A DNA stretch of 42,018 bases from Exiguobacterium sp. KRL4 (GCF_001870785.1 NZ_MOLV01000036.1:1-42018); one strand, 5' to 3'. Positions 1-13,243 are shown, numbered from the stretch's first letter. The notes: a model not told the origin generated them from the letters alone. Made by a program: numbers and translations.

Positions 1-14
1 CAATCATTTTTTGT

Positions 15-122
15 TTTGTGTACTTGTGACAAGTCCGTCACACACGGTCCCATGCCGAACACGGAAGTTATGCGATTATAGTCAAGGAGGCGTCGGCATG
101 CGAGGATAGGACGTTGGCACGT
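15..122 (+). rRNA. 5S rRNA, degenerate or error-laden copy
   Basis: The stretch CCATGCCGAACACGGAAGTT (positions 50-69) is the hallmark loop of bacterial 5S rRNA, and GGATAGGACGTTGGCAC (104-120) resembles the conserved 3' end (consensus GAGAGTAGGACGTTGCCA). The rest departs from consensus with scattered substitutions and small indels, and I cannot build a clean terminal helix between the two ends. It is either a decayed 5S gene at the end of an upstream rRNA operon, or a normal 5S read poorly at a contig edge. In B. subtilis an rRNA operon (rrnA) also lies upstream of yaaO and tmk, so the location is as expected. Boundaries are approximate. Confidence 0.55.
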
Positions 123-198
123 GGGCATGGACATGAAAGGACGATGCATACTGCAGGTCGGTCTTTTTGTAGTTTAAATCAGGAAGGACTGTACGTAT

Positions 199-1616
199 AT
201 GAAAGGTCGGATGCCGATTGTTGAAGCACTGTATGCTCATGTAAAAAGAAAAGCTACTTCTTGGCATGTTCCTGGTCATAAGAACGGAACATTATTAAAA
301 GACTTACCTTCTTTTTTTGAATGGGATAAAACAGAGTTGAGTGGTTTAGATGATTTTCATCATCCCGAAGAAGCCATTTATGAGGCAAAACTTTTGTTGC
401 GTCAAATCTATGACGCCTCTGACACCCATTTTCTAGTGAATGGATCGACTGTCGGAAATTGGGGGATGTTAGCGGCTGTTGCGAGTCGTGGCGATCGGAT
501 ATATGTTCAACGTAATTCACATAAATCTGTTTTTAATGCATTAGAATGGTTAGGTTTGTCACCTGTTTTAATGGAGCCGGAATACCATCACACAACAGGA
601 ATAAGCGGTAATGTTTCACGTGAAACATTGGAAGAAGCACTAAAGCTTTATCCGGGGGGGACAGCGGTCTTTTTGACGTCGCCTACCTATTATGGAGAGA
701 CCGCACAAATCAAAGAACTGGTTCAATTGACGAGATCGTACAACTTACCCTTACTCATTGACGAAGCACATGGGGCTCATTTTGGCGAAGCGTTTGGTAT
801 TCCTTCGGCATTTGAGTTAGGAGCAACAGCCGTCGTGCAGTCGGCACATAAAACGCTACCGGCGTTAACAATGGCTGCTTGGATCCATGAACGTTTCACG
901 AATAACGAGCGAAGAAAATTAAAGCACGCGCTCCAGGCTTTTCAAACATCAAGCCCGTCCTATCTGCTGATGGCTTCGCTCGATTTTGCCCGTGATCACC
1001 GACAACAGTGGACAGGTCAACAGATGGCAGAAGTTCGTTTTAGTCATGAATTGTTTCATCAACAAGTCAATCAACTGGATGGTCTAAAGGCGTTTACCTT
1101 TGAAGACTGGTCACGAATGATTTTATCCCACTCCAATCATTCCGGGAAAGAATTACTAGATGCTTTGGAGAAGCAGGGACTTGATACCGAATTTGCACTT
1201 GGCGATCATGTTGTTTGTATTCTGCCATTGCGAATCTTGCCAAAATTGGAACGCGAGGCCTGGATCACGCAAATTAAAACAGCACTCGATACGATGAAAA
1301 CAAAAGGAATTCCAGATAAAAGGTATATCGGACAACCCATTATGGGTAAAATAAAAGTATCGTCACTGGCATGCCCACTCGATCAGTTGGAATGTTTTGA
1401 AGGAGTCGACCAATCTTTTGAAGAAGCAGTGGGTGCGATAGCACTGGAAACTATCATTCCTTACCCGCCGGGGGTTCCGTTAATCCTACGTGGAGAACGG
1501 GTGACGTTGGAACATATTACTCTGATTGAACAGTATATAGCCGCATCGATTCATCTACAAGGTGGAGAACTTCTACATGAAGGCAAATTGCGTGTGATAG
1601 AGGAAGGAATTATGGA

Positions 1617-1620
<4 letters not shown>
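199..1620 (+). CDS. yaaO: Orn/Lys/Arg decarboxylase family protein (YaaO type)
   Basis: A 473-residue PLP enzyme of the fold-type I Orn/Lys/Arg decarboxylase family. Visible marks are the N-terminal WHVPGHKNG motif, the D-E-A-H-G segment at residues 188-192 that contacts the PLP ring, and SAHKTLPAL with the Schiff-base lysine at K218. The start at 199 has AGGAAGG about 10 bases upstream and gives an N-terminus like other YaaO proteins. The substrate is unproven: family members decarboxylate arginine, lysine or ornithine to polyamine precursors, and this short form lacks the N-terminal wing domain of the large enterobacterial enzymes. It overlaps tmk by 4 bases (ATGA), so it leads the tmk-yabA operon. 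Family assignment is firm, substrate is not. Confidence 0.9.
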
Positions 1621-2580
<960 letters not shown>

Positions 2581-2581
<1 letters not shown>

Positions 2582-3573
2582 TGCAGACATTCCATGAACT
2601 AGAACAAACACAATCCGTCATCGCGACGATTTTACAAAATTCGCTACGTGCGAATCGGATTAATCATGCTTATATCTTTACGGGAGACTATGAGCCGCTT
2701 CTTTTGGAGGCGGCTCAGTTGTTCGCCAAAAGTCTGTTCTGTGAACGTCGCGATCAAATCGAACCGTGTCAAACGTGTCGGAGTTGCCGCCGAATGGATA
2801 GTGGGAATCTCGTCGATTATTATCAAATCGAGCCAGACGGAGCGACCATCAAAAAAGAACAGATTCAGCAACTGATGCATGACCTCTCATTACGGGGGCT
2901 TGAGGGAGATCGACAAATCTATGTTGTGACACAAGCTCATAAGATGACGCCGCAAGCAGCGAACAGCTTATTGAAGTTTTTTGAAGAGCCGGGTGCAGGG
3001 AAAGTGGCAATTTTAATTACGAATCAACCACAGCTCCTGTTACCAACGATTCGTTCGCGGGGACAATTACTGAGTTTTCGTCCCGCAGATCGTTTGTTGA
3101 TTGGTCAAGTCTTGTCTGAAAAAACGGGACGGGACAGCGAGTTAACGCAACTCGCAGCACGTGTTTATCCGAAAATAGAAGATGCAGAGCAGGCATTAAT
3201 CGAAGACTGGTTTGTAAATGCGCGAGGGACAGTGGTACAATTGATGGAGGAATTAGCGAATCGTCCGACCGATTTACCTTTGTTTGTCCAGGAAAAATGG
3301 ATCAGTCAATTCAAGAACCGGCAAGATGCCCGGATTGGTCTAGAACTTGTGACGTGTTTTTTTGAAGATGTTCTACATCTTAAACTCAATCCGTCATGGG
3401 AAATGATCACCTATGCGAACAGCCGACCATTACTGGAACAGATGGGTGGGAAAAGTCAGACGACGATCACACGGTGGCTACAAGCAGTACTGGCAGCCGT
3501 TAAACGGATCGAAGCAAATGTTAATCCTCAATTAACAGTTGAGCGTCTCATGTTTGACTTACAGAAAGGGTAG
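2581..3573 (+). CDS. holB: DNA polymerase III delta' subunit
   Basis: Clamp-loader subunit of 330 residues. The AAA+ module shows a four-cysteine zinc site (C54, C63, C66, C69), a degenerate nucleotide-binding loop (GDYEPLLLEAA in place of a Walker A), as expected for a non-hydrolysing delta' subunit, and NSLLKFFEEP. The usual SRC motif reads S159-R160-G161, so the cysteine is glycine while the arginine that acts in trans on the neighbouring ATP site is kept. The start shares one base with the darA stop (TAATG), a translational coupling arrangement. Neighbours tmk, ricT and yabA match B. subtilis. Confidence 0.95.
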
Positions 3574-3579
3574 AGCGAT

Positions 3580-4410
3580 ATGCTAAAAGTAGTAGGCGTT
3601 CGCTTTAAAGAAGCGGGCAAAATTTATTATTTTGCACCTGGACAAGAGTCATTATCACGAGGACAGGCAGTCATCGTTGAGACGGTACGGGGCATTGAAT
3701 ATGGTGAAGTTGTCATTGCCGATAAACAAATGGACGAAGATGATGTGGTCTTGCCACTGAAAGCTATCCTTCGCATCGCGGATGATAAAGATGCGATGAT
3801 TGTCCGTGAAAATAAAATGGCGGCGTTTGATGCGCACGCTGTCTGTGTCGAAAAAATTCGTGAACACAAACTCGATATGAAACTTGTCGATGTCGAATAT
3901 ACATTTGATCGAAATAAAGTCATCTTTTATTTCACAGCGGAAGGTCGTGTCGATTTCCGTGAACTCGTCAAAGATTTAGCGGCTGTTTTCCGGACACGCA
4001 TTGAATTACGTCAGATTGGTGTACGCGATGAAGCGAAACTACTTGGCGGAATCGGTCCCTGTGGTCGTGTGCTGTGTTGTTCTTCATTTTTAGGAGAGTT
4101 TGAGCCGGTCTCAATCAAGATGGCGAAAGATCAGAACCTATCCTTGAATCCAACAAAAATTTCTGGTGTCTGCGGTCGTTTGATGTGTTGCTTAAAATAC
4201 GAAAACGATACGTATGAAGAAATGCGACGGGATCTTCCGGATTACGGAAAACGTCTGACCGTTCCTGAAGGGGAAGGACGGGTCGTTGGTCTGAACATCC
4301 TCGATCAAATCGTTCAAATTGAACTAAAAGACCGTTCCCGGGTCCTCACATACTCGATGGAAGAATTACTGTCCGTCGGTGCCGTAAAACAAAAACGACC
4401 AAAAGAATGA
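3580..4410 (+). CDS. ricT: PSP1 domain protein RicT (YaaT)
   Basis: A 276-residue homologue of RicT/YaaT. In B. subtilis it joins RicA and RicF in an iron-sulfur complex that adjusts RNase Y action, and affects competence, biofilm and sporulation. The PSP1 core is clear, with two cysteine clusters, C161-GRVL-C166-C167 and C198-GRLM-C203-C204, that supply iron-sulfur ligands. AAAGGG lies 10 bases before the ATG, and the gene begins 6 bases after holB. Its retention in a strain that otherwise lacks sporulation genes here argues for the RNase Y role as the general one. The stop overlaps an ATG that I do not take as the yabA start. Confidence 0.95.
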   Translation: MLKVVGVRFKEAGKIYYFAPGQESLSRGQAVIVETVRGIEYGEVVIADKQMDEDDVVLPLKAILRIADDKDAMIVRENKMAAFDAHAVCVEKIREHKLDMKLVDVEYTFDRNKVIFYFTAEGRVDFRELVKDLAAVFRTRIELRQIGVRDEAKLLGGIGPCGRVLCCSSFLGEFEPVSIKMAKDQNLSLNPTKISGVCGRLMCCLKYENDTYEEMRRDLPDYGKRLTVPEGEGRVVGLNILDQIVQIELKDRSRVLTYSMEELLSVGAVKQKRPKE

Positions 4411-4424
4411 CGGGGTGCATACGC

Positions 4425-4769
4425 GTGGAGAGAGTCGATAAAAAAGAAATCATTACGCGTGTCGATGCGATCGAGCAACAGATTCACTTGCTGACGGAGC
4501 ATCTGAGCGTGTTAAAAGATCAGCTTGCTTATATGATGGAGGAGAATCAACACCTTTATCTTGAGAATCACCACCTCCGCGAGAAGGTAGAGCGTGACGA
4601 ACAACAACCGATTACAGAAGCAGCAGAGGCTGAAGCGGGCATCGGTGCGGGGTATGATAATTTAGGACGACTGTATCAAGAAGGATTCCATATTTGTAAC
4701 CTGCATTATGGTCAAGTCCGTAAAGACGGAGACTGTCTGTTCTGCTTGTCCATGTTAACGAAACATTGA
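4425..4769 (+). CDS. yabA: Replication initiation control protein YabA
   Basis: Negative regulator of DnaA-driven initiation that tethers DnaA to the DnaN clamp in Gram-positive bacteria. The N-terminal half is a leucine-rich coiled coil; the C-terminal half has [20 protein letters not shown] followed by DGDCLFC, supplying the zinc ligands. The open frame extends up to an ATG at 4407 that overlaps the ricT stop, but that ATG has no ribosome-binding site. The GTG at 4425 has GGGGTG 7 bases upstream and leaves an N-terminus (MERVDKKE) matching the family's MDKKE, so I choose it, giving 114 residues. It closes the operon and is followed by a strong terminator. Confidence 0.93.
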   Translation: MERVDKKEIITRVDAIEQQIHLLTEHLSVLKDQLAYMMEENQHLYLENHHLREKVERDEQQPITEAAEAEAGIGAGYDNLGRLYQEGFHICNLHYGQVRKDGDCLFCLSMLTKH

Positions 4770-4771
4770 GA

Positions 4772-4801
4772 GGCTGACTTCCTAGGAGTCAGTCTTTTTT
4801 T
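4772..4801 (+). terminator. Rho-independent terminator after yabA
   Basis: An 8-bp stem (4772-4779 with 4787-4794, one G-T pair) with a 7-base loop is followed directly by seven T residues. It ends the yaaO-yabA transcript and separates it from the trmN6 group. Confidence 0.85.
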
Positions 4802-4818
4802 CAGAAAGGAAGAACGAG

Positions 4819-5556
4819 ATGATTGAATTATTACCGGATGAACGACTGGATCATCTGCTTGGAAAAGAAGGACGGATCATCCAAAGTCCAACCGTTTTTT
4901 CCTATTCCCTCGATGCGGCGTTACTCGCCCAATTCGTCTGGGTTCCAATCAAACAAGGTCAGTTAGTCGATTTATGTGCCGGCAATGGTGCCATTCCCTT
5001 GTTTTTGTCGTACCGGACGCAAGGTACGGTCACAGGGCTTGAAATTCAACCCCGTCTTGCTGCGATGGCGCGACGGAGTATTCAGTTGAATGACAAACAA
5101 GGTCAGCTGAAGATGGTGGAAGGGGACGTCAAGGAAGCAGGAAAACTGCTCGGATATGGTCTTTATGACGTCGTCACCTGTAATCCGCCATATTTTTTAG
5201 CGCACGAATCGTCTAATCGAAACATGAGTGAACATTATACGATTGCGCGTCATGAAGTACTCTGCACGCTCGAAGATTGTATTCGATCAGCGGCAGATTT
5301 ACTCAAACAAGGGGGCAAGACGGCTTTTGTCCACCGACCGGAACGTTTGCTCGATCTCGTCACCTTGATGCGCGAGTACCGGATTGAACCAAAACGGATG
5401 CAATTGATTTATCCGAAACAAGGTAAGGAGGCCAACATGTTATTGATTGAAGGGATCAAGGATGCTAAACCAGGTCTAAAGGTGTTGCCTCCGTTCATCG
5501 TCTATGAACAAGATGATACGTACACGCTGCAGATGCGGAAGCATCTCGATGTCTAA
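4819..5556 (+). CDS. trmN6: tRNA1(Val) N6-adenine methyltransferase-like protein (YabB)
   Basis: A 245-residue class I SAM-dependent methyltransferase. The SAM-binding motif [14 protein letters not shown] and the NPPY motif (CNPPYFL), which grips a target adenine, are both present. Homologues in E. coli (TrmN6/YfiC) make m6A37 in tRNA-Val; B. subtilis YabB is assigned by homology. AGAAAGGAAG precedes the ATG. It overlaps yazA by 8 bases, and yazA overlaps rsmI, so the three are co-translated. Symbol by homology. Confidence 0.88.
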   Translation: MIELLPDERLDHLLGKEGRIIQSPTVFSYSLDAALLAQFVWVPIKQGQLVDLCAGNGAIPLFLSYRTQGTVTGLEIQPRLAAMARRSIQLNDKQGQLKMVEGDVKEAGKLLGYGLYDVVTCNPPYFLAHESSNRNMSEHYTIARHEVLCTLEDCIRSAADLLKQGGKTAFVHRPERLLDLVTLMREYRIEPKRMQLIYPKQGKEANMLLIEGIKDAKPGLKVLPPFIVYEQDDTYTLQMRKHLDV

Positions 5557-5821
5557 TCATACGGTCTATATCGTCCGTTGCCATGATGGTACGCTGTATA
5601 CAGGATATACTGTCGATGTTACGAAACGACTTGCAACGCATAACACGGGACAAGGAGCAAAATACACCCGAGCACGGCTCCCTGTTGTTTTGATCTATAC
5701 AGAAACGTGTGCTACGAAGTCGGAAGCCTTGAAACGAGAATATGCGATCAAACAATTAACGCGGACGAAAAAGGAACAATTGATTCAAGAAGGGAGGTCG
5801 TCTCATGAAAGCGACCAGTAG
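5549..5821 (+). CDS. yazA: GIY-YIG domain protein YazA (UPF0213)
   Basis: A 90-residue single-domain GIY-YIG protein: VYIVRC, then LYTGYT (the GIY and YIG strands), then the [15 protein letters not shown] helix region and the conserved glutamate in [13 protein letters not shown]. These are homologues of the SLX1 nuclease fold, but the cellular role of YazA is not settled. The frame is open for 45 bases upstream inside trmN6; the start at 5549 gives [11 protein letters not shown], as in relatives, and overlaps the trmN6 stop by 8 bases. The end overlaps rsmI by 17 bases. Confidence 0.9.
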   Translation: MSNHTVYIVRCHDGTLYTGYTVDVTKRLATHNTGQGAKYTRARLPVVLIYTETCATKSEALKREYAIKQLTRTKKEQLIQEGRSSHESDQ

Positions 5822-6659
5822 TTTTAAAGGACAGACGAATGGTCTGTATATCGTTCCGACACCGATCGGAAATTTAGAGGACATGACGTACCGGGCCGTT
5901 CGTATTTTACAAGAAGCGGATCTCGTCGCGGCAGAAGATACACGTCAGACGATGAAATTGTTTAATCATTTTAAGATTGATACGAAACTCGTCAGCTACC
6001 ATGAACACAATAAACAAGTCAGTGGCGCTCGTCTGTTGACGGATTTACAGTCGGGTAAACAAGTTGCACTGGTCTCGGATGCCGGAATGCCAGGAATTTC
6101 TGATCCAGGGAGTGATTTGATCCGGGCTACGATCGAAGCGGATATCCCGGTCGTCGTCTTACCGGGTGCAAATGCAGCCTTGACCGCGCTCGTCGCATCC
6201 GGTCTTGCGACAGAACGTTTTCTGTATTATGGTTTTTTACCACGAAAGAAAAAAGAGCGCCGCGAGGCCCTAGAAACAGTTCGCTATGAAAGTGGAACGC
6301 TAATCTTCTACGAAGCACCTCATCGCTTAAAAGAGATGTTAGGGGCGTTACGGGATGTATTAGGGGATCGTCAACTGACGTTAGCCCGCGAATTGACGAA
6401 ACGGTATGAAGAATACATTCGTGGTTCGGTCACGGAAGCGCTTGACTGGGCTGAAGAAGACGTACGTGGTGAATTCGTCGTCATCGTCGAAGGATCGATG
6501 GAAGAACGTCCAAGCGACATCGAGCAAGAAGCGGATCCGTTGCAACAAATCGAACGATACATCGAACAAGGTGAAAAGCCGAATGCTGCCCTGAAACGAG
6601 TTGCCAAGGAGCGGGGACTCGATCGTCAGGAATTGTATCTACGTTATCATGAATCCTAA
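5805..6659 (+). CDS. rsmI: 16S rRNA (cytidine1402-2'-O)-methyltransferase
   Basis: A 284-residue tetrapyrrole-methylase-fold enzyme that 2'-O-methylates C1402 in the decoding centre of 16S rRNA. It begins with the family signature [18 protein letters not shown], followed by [21 protein letters not shown] (SAM and substrate pocket) and [14 protein letters not shown]. The C-terminal helical tail is complete. GGGAGG lies 8-9 bases before the ATG inside yazA. It is the last gene of the group and converges on abrB with a shared terminator between. Confidence 0.96.
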   Translation: MKATSSFKGQTNGLYIVPTPIGNLEDMTYRAVRILQEADLVAAEDTRQTMKLFNHFKIDTKLVSYHEHNKQVSGARLLTDLQSGKQVALVSDAGMPGISDPGSDLIRATIEADIPVVVLPGANAALTALVASGLATERFLYYGFLPRKKKERREALETVRYESGTLIFYEAPHRLKEMLGALRDVLGDRQLTLARELTKRYEEYIRGSVTEALDWAEEDVRGEFVVIVEGSMEERPSDIEQEADPLQQIERYIEQGEKPNAALKRVAKERGLDRQELYLRYHES

Positions 6660-6660
6660 A

Positions 6661-6695
6661 AAAAGAAGCGACTCCGCTTGGAATCGCTTCTTTTT
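6661..6695. terminator. Bidirectional terminator between rsmI and abrB
   Basis: Inverted repeat AAAAGAAGCGA / TCGCTTCTTTTT, with an inner C-T-C-C / G-G-A extension, has an A-run on the left and a T-run on the right, so it can end rsmI transcripts on the plus strand and abrB transcripts on the minus strand. Confidence 0.85.
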
Positions 6696-6697
6696 AC

Positions 6698-6994
6698 TTA
6701 TTCGTTTCCTGCGTAATGACGATCGAGGAAATCTTTTAACTCAACGAGGACACGCTGTGCGCCATCTGGAGAGAGAATCAATTTACCGTCTGCCAATTTG
6801 AAGTTATCATCTGATACTTCACCTGTTACTTGGCAAGTCATGTTTGGTTTGTATTTTTTAAGAATGATCTGCTCGTTGTCGACATAAATCTCAAGAGCAT
6901 CCTTCTCTGCGATTTGAAGTGTCCGACGAAGTTCGATTGGAATAACTACCCGGCCGAGCTCGTCTACTTTACGTACAATACCTGTTGATTTCAT
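6698..6994 (-). CDS. abrB: AbrB family transition-state regulator
   Basis: A 98-residue protein with the SpoVT/AbrB swapped-hairpin DNA-binding domain at the N-terminus (MKSTGIVRKVDELGRVVIPI, then ELRRTL) and a C-terminal multimerisation half. AbrB represses post-exponential genes in Bacillus, binding AT-rich bendable DNA. GAGGAGGAAC lies just upstream of the ATG on the minus strand. This is the only gene here running against the rest, and it is divergent from metS across 340 bases. A sigma-A-type promoter is visible upstream. The Spo0A link known in Bacillus may not apply in a non-sporulating strain. Confidence 0.95.
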   Translation of the reverse strand: MKSTGIVRKVDELGRVVIPIELRRTLQIAEKDALEIYVDNEQIILKKYKPNMTCQVTGEVSDDNFKLADGKLILSPDGAQRVLVELKDFLDRHYAGNE

Positions 6995-7074
6995 TTTGTT
7001 GTTCCTCCTCTGATGTCTAGGTTCTCTTTATTTTTGGAAAATCGTCAAAATTCGACATCACTTCTATAGAATGT

Positions 7075-7103
7075 AGAATACTAAACTTTCCAAAAGTAGT
7101 CAA
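7075..7103 (-). promoter_or_regulatory. abrB promoter
   Basis: On the minus strand TTGACT (7103-7098) and TATTCT (7080-7075) are separated by 17 bases, about 80 bases above the abrB start. The -10 matches only 4 of 6 consensus bases, so confidence is moderate. Confidence 0.55.
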
Positions 7104-7274
7104 CCAATCTGAATAGCTTGAAATCAAAATGTCATTTATTTCTCAAAAAAACCATATCTGAAACGATTTATTAATAGAATTTCCCTTTTTAAAGGAAATC
7201 AAACTATTGAGTGTGTTTTTTTGTAATTCGATGTCTGATGTCAAAAAATGTTTGGATTCGACAAAAAACGAGTT

Positions 7275-7303
7275 TCGACATGGGCGCTAGAACAGCGTAT
7301 AAT
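7275..7303 (+). promoter_or_regulatory. metS promoter
   Basis: TCGACA (7275-7280) and a perfect TATAAT (7298-7303) with a 17-base spacer, 31 bases before the metS ATG. Good sigma-A consensus. Confidence 0.8.
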
Positions 7304-7313
7304 AATGGAATGA

Positions 7314-9290
<1,977 letters not shown>

Positions 9291-9295
9291 TTCAG

Positions 9296-9329
9296 ATGCC
9301 TGTGGACTTGATGTCACAGGCATTTTTTT
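9296..9329 (+). terminator. Terminator after metS
   Basis: A perfect 9-bp stem, ATGCCTGTG with CACAGGCAT, with a 10-base loop and a run of seven T residues. Confidence 0.9.
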
Positions 9330-9349
9330 GAAAAAAGGAGTCGAACTTT

Positions 9350-10117
9350 ATGTTGATTGATACACACACACATTTGAATTCTGATCAGTTTGATGGAGAT
9401 GTTGATGAAACGATTGAGCGGGCACGCGCCAATGGCGTTTCACCGATGATCGTCGTTGGATTTGACCACAAGACGATCGACCGGGCGATGGAGCTCGTCG
9501 AACACTATGATGATCTCTACGCAGTCATCGGATGGCATCCTGTGGATTCGATTGATTTTGATGACGCCGCTTATCAGAAAGTCGAGCGTTTGATGGATCA
9601 CCCGAAAGTCGTCGCACTCGGAGAAATCGGTCTCGACTATCACTGGGATACGTCACCGAAAGACGTTCAAGAAGAAGCGTTCCGGAAACAGATTCGTTTG
9701 GCGAAACAAAAAAATAAACCGATTGTCATTCATAATCGTGAGGCGACGGAGGATACACTTCGGATTTTGGAAGAAGAAGACGCCAAAGAAGTGGGAGGCA
9801 TTCTTCACAGTTATAGTATGAGTGCAGAATTACTCCCCCGTTGTTTAGCGATGAACTTCTACATCTCGTTAGGAGGACCGGTGACATTTAAAAATGCGAA
9901 GACCCCAAAACGTGTGGCGCAGGAAGTGCCACTTGATCGTTTGTTGGTCGAGACGGACTGTCCTTACCTGACACCAACACCGTATCGGGGAAAACGTAAC
10001 GAACCGGCGTATGTCCGATTCGTGGCGGAAGAGATCGCGCAGCTGCGTGGTATGATGTATGCCGATATCGAACAAGCGACCACTGAAAACGCGAAACGCG
10101 TCTTCCGGCTTCCATGA
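9350..10117 (+). CDS. yabD: TatD family metal-dependent hydrolase/DNase
   Basis: A 255-residue TatD-type TIM-barrel hydrolase. Metal ligands are visible in DTHTHLN (H6, H8), in GEIGLDYHWD, in the IHNRE histidine, in LHSYS, and in the ETDCPYL aspartate near residue 202. Relatives act as 3'-5' DNases or RNases in repair and quality control. AAAAGGAG precedes the ATG by about 9 bases. Its stop overlaps the yabE start (ATGA). The metS-tatD-yabE-rnmV-ksgA order matches B. subtilis. Confidence 0.95.
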   Translation: MLIDTHTHLNSDQFDGDVDETIERARANGVSPMIVVGFDHKTIDRAMELVEHYDDLYAVIGWHPVDSIDFDDAAYQKVERLMDHPKVVALGEIGLDYHWDTSPKDVQEEAFRKQIRLAKQKNKPIVIHNREATEDTLRILEEEDAKEVGGILHSYSMSAELLPRCLAMNFYISLGGPVTFKNAKTPKRVAQEVPLDRLLVETDCPYLTPTPYRGKRNEPAYVRFVAEEIAQLRGMMYADIEQATTENAKRVFRLP

Positions 10118-11406
10118 TTCGATCGATAGCGTATATGACGATCGGCTGTACACTGCTCCTGATTGCAAGTGTCCTGTATCTAGCGATGGACCATCCGCGT
10201 GACATCACGATCATGGTGGATGGTCGGGAAACGAAGATCGAGACGCTCGAGACGTCGGTCTATGGTGTCTTGAAGGAAGCCGGCATTTCAGTTCGGGCAC
10301 AAGATGAAATCGAACCGGCACTCAGCGCGGATCTTCCGGACGATGAATTGATTGTCATTCGTCCCGCAAAAGAAATCACGTTGATCATGGGATATGGAGA
10401 AGCACAAACCATCCGGACACAAGCACGCCGAGTCGATGATCTATTAAAAGAGCGTGGGATCGAGCAGATGGAGACGGATGACATCTATCCGTCGAAGGAT
10501 GCCGTCTTGACGACGGGAATGACGGTCCGATACCGCGAGGCGTTCCCGCTTGAATTGATCGTAGAAGGAAATGCTCGTTCACTGTATACGTATCAGACGA
10601 CGGTACGTGAGCTCCTCGCGATGCAAGGGATCAAACTTCAACCGGAAGACAACGTCTCTCCGGGTCTTGATACGGTCGTCGCAAAAGATATGCTCGTCAC
10701 GGTCAATACGACACGACGCGCCGTTCTGACGGAAGAACAATTATTACCGTTTGAAGTCGAGACGATTGAAGACGAGACGTTACCGGCGGGGGAGCAATTA
10801 GTGACAAAAGCGGGGCGACCCGGCATCCGGACACAAAAGTATCAGTTGACGCTCGCTGACGGACTGAGTAAAGAAAAGAAATTGATCACAAACGAAATCA
10901 CGAGCCAACCGGTCAAGCAAGTCGTCAAAGTCGGAACGAAGCCGGTCGAACCCGTCGAGGCAGTCGAAACGACACCGGCCCCGGTCTTTGATACAGAAAA
11001 AGCAACGGTACCTTTAGCGGAAACACCTAAAGCAGCCACGGATTTAGACTTTAAAAAAGCAAAAACCTTGATGGTCGAGGCGACCGCTTATACGAACGAT
11101 CCTGCTTCGAACGGGAGTCGGCTGTATGATGGACGGGCCTTGACGGCGACAGGGTATGACGTGACGGATACGATCACCTATCAAGGATTACCGATCATTG
11201 CCGTTGATCCAAAAGTCATTCCGCTCGGAACAAAAGTGTATGTCGAGGGGGTAGGTCTTGCGATTGCCCTCGATACTGGTGGTGCCATCAAAGGGAATAA
11301 AATCGATGTCCTCGTTGATGGAGAGACGACCGCTAAACAGTTTGGTCGCAAGACGATCCAAGTCTGGGTCATTCCTAACGAGGCGACAGCGGAAGCGGGC
11401 AATTGA
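10114..11406 (+). CDS. yabE: Rpf/YabE-like cell-wall protein with DUF348, G5 and 3D domains
   Basis: A 430-residue exported wall-active protein. Residues about 5-25 form a membrane anchor or signal segment. Three DUF348 repeats follow (each VDG/VEG-like start, a VxxLLxExGI-type core and a DxxxP turn) at roughly 30-75, 90-135 and 145-190, then a G5 domain around 200-270, a proline- and valine-rich linker, and a C-terminal 3D (MltA-like) domain at about 325-430 with conserved aspartates in AVDP, ALDTGG and IDVLVDG. The 3D domain is the likely peptidoglycan lytic part. The ATG overlaps the tatD stop and no clear ribosome-binding site is visible, which suggests coupling; an ATG at 10135 is an alternative. 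The end runs into a terminator. Confidence 0.92.
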   Translation: MIRSIAYMTIGCTLLLIASVLYLAMDHPRDITIMVDGRETKIETLETSVYGVLKEAGISVRAQDEIEPALSADLPDDELIVIRPAKEITLIMGYGEAQTIRTQARRVDDLLKERGIEQMETDDIYPSKDAVLTTGMTVRYREAFPLELIVEGNARSLYTYQTTVRELLAMQGIKLQPEDNVSPGLDTVVAKDMLVTVNTTRRAVLTEEQLLPFEVETIEDETLPAGEQLVTKAGRPGIRTQKYQLTLADGLSKEKKLITNEITSQPVKQVVKVGTKPVEPVEAVETTPAPVFDTEKATVPLAETPKAATDLDFKKAKTLMVEATAYTNDPASNGSRLYDGRALTATGYDVTDTITYQGLPIIAVDPKVIPLGTKVYVEGVGLAIALDTGGAIKGNKIDVLVDGETTAKQFGRKTIQVWVIPNEATAEAGN

Positions 11407-11423
11407 CGCTTCCTTGTTTTTTT
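11391..11423 (+). terminator. Terminator overlapping the yabE end
   Basis: GGAAGCG (11391-11397) pairs with CGCTTCC (11407-11413) across a 9-base loop, followed by TTGTTTTTTT. The left arm lies within the last codons of yabE. Confidence 0.8.
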
Positions 11424-11441
11424 CATCAAAACAGGTACAAT
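11414..11441 (+). promoter_or_regulatory. Possible rnmV promoter
   Basis: TACAAT (11436-11441) is a good -10 placed 31 bases before rnmV. The only -35 at workable spacing is TTGTTT (11414-11419, 16-base spacer) inside the terminator tail, so this is weak evidence. Confidence 0.4.
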
Positions 11442-11472
11442 TACGGAAGTGTTTGAAGAAGGTGGAGAAGAC

Positions 11473-12933
<1,461 letters not shown>

Positions 12934-12944
12934 ATTTGCCCTTT

Positions 12945-12979
12945 CTAATATTTAATTCATATGCTATAATAAATATTAG
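12945..12979 (+). repeat. Perfect 10-bp inverted repeat in veg leader
   Basis: CTAATATTTA (12945-12954) is the exact reverse complement of TAAATATTAG (12970-12979), with 15 bases between. In the P1 transcript it would form a hairpin almost at the 5' end, ending just before the GAGGTGA ribosome-binding site. It could equally be a protein operator over the second promoter. Confidence 0.8.
12962..12970 (+). promoter_or_regulatory. veg possible second promoter (extended -10)
   Basis: TGCTATAAT is a perfect extended -10 (TGn plus TATAAT) 23 bases before the veg ATG. No -35 is seen; the element lies in the loop and right-arm junction of the inverted repeat at 12945-12979. Confidence 0.45.
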
Positions 12980-12992
12980 TGAGGTGAAGCGT

Positions 12993-13232
12993 ATGCCAAA
13001 GACGTTGAACGAAATCAGACATGTTTTTGAAACACATGTTGGTGAAAGACTGACGCTAAAAGCAAGCGGCGGTCGTAAAAAGGTCGTAACCCGAATCGGA
13101 ACGCTCGTTGAGACGTATCCATCGGTGTTTGTAGTCAAGCTAGACGCAGAGCGCCACAATGTCGAGCGGGTTTCTTATAGCTATGCCGACGTGTTAACAG
13201 ACTCCGTACAAATCGAATTTGCGAATTCGTAA
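12993..13232 (+). CDS. veg: Veg protein
   Basis: A 79-residue homologue of B. subtilis Veg, a small, abundantly transcribed protein linked to biofilm matrix gene control; biochemical function is unclear. The sequence MPKTLNEIRHVFETHVGERL and the SxxGRKKVVTRxGTLVETYPSVFVVKLD core are typical. An upstream in-frame ATG at 12936 is rejected because GAGGTGA lies 6 bases before 12993 and that start matches the family. Strong promoter, leader hairpin and a strong terminator make it a monocistronic, probably highly expressed unit. The B. subtilis neighbours yabG and sspF are missing. Confidence 0.94.
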   Translation: MPKTLNEIRHVFETHVGERLTLKASGGRKKVVTRIGTLVETYPSVFVVKLDAERHNVERVSYSYADVLTDSVQIEFANS

Positions 13233-13243
13233 ACTTACCTTCC

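Noticed and set aside
120-185. Terminator between the 5S-like region and yaaO
   Set aside because: A short T-run (about 164-169) follows GGTCGGTC, but no convincing complementary arm is present upstream.
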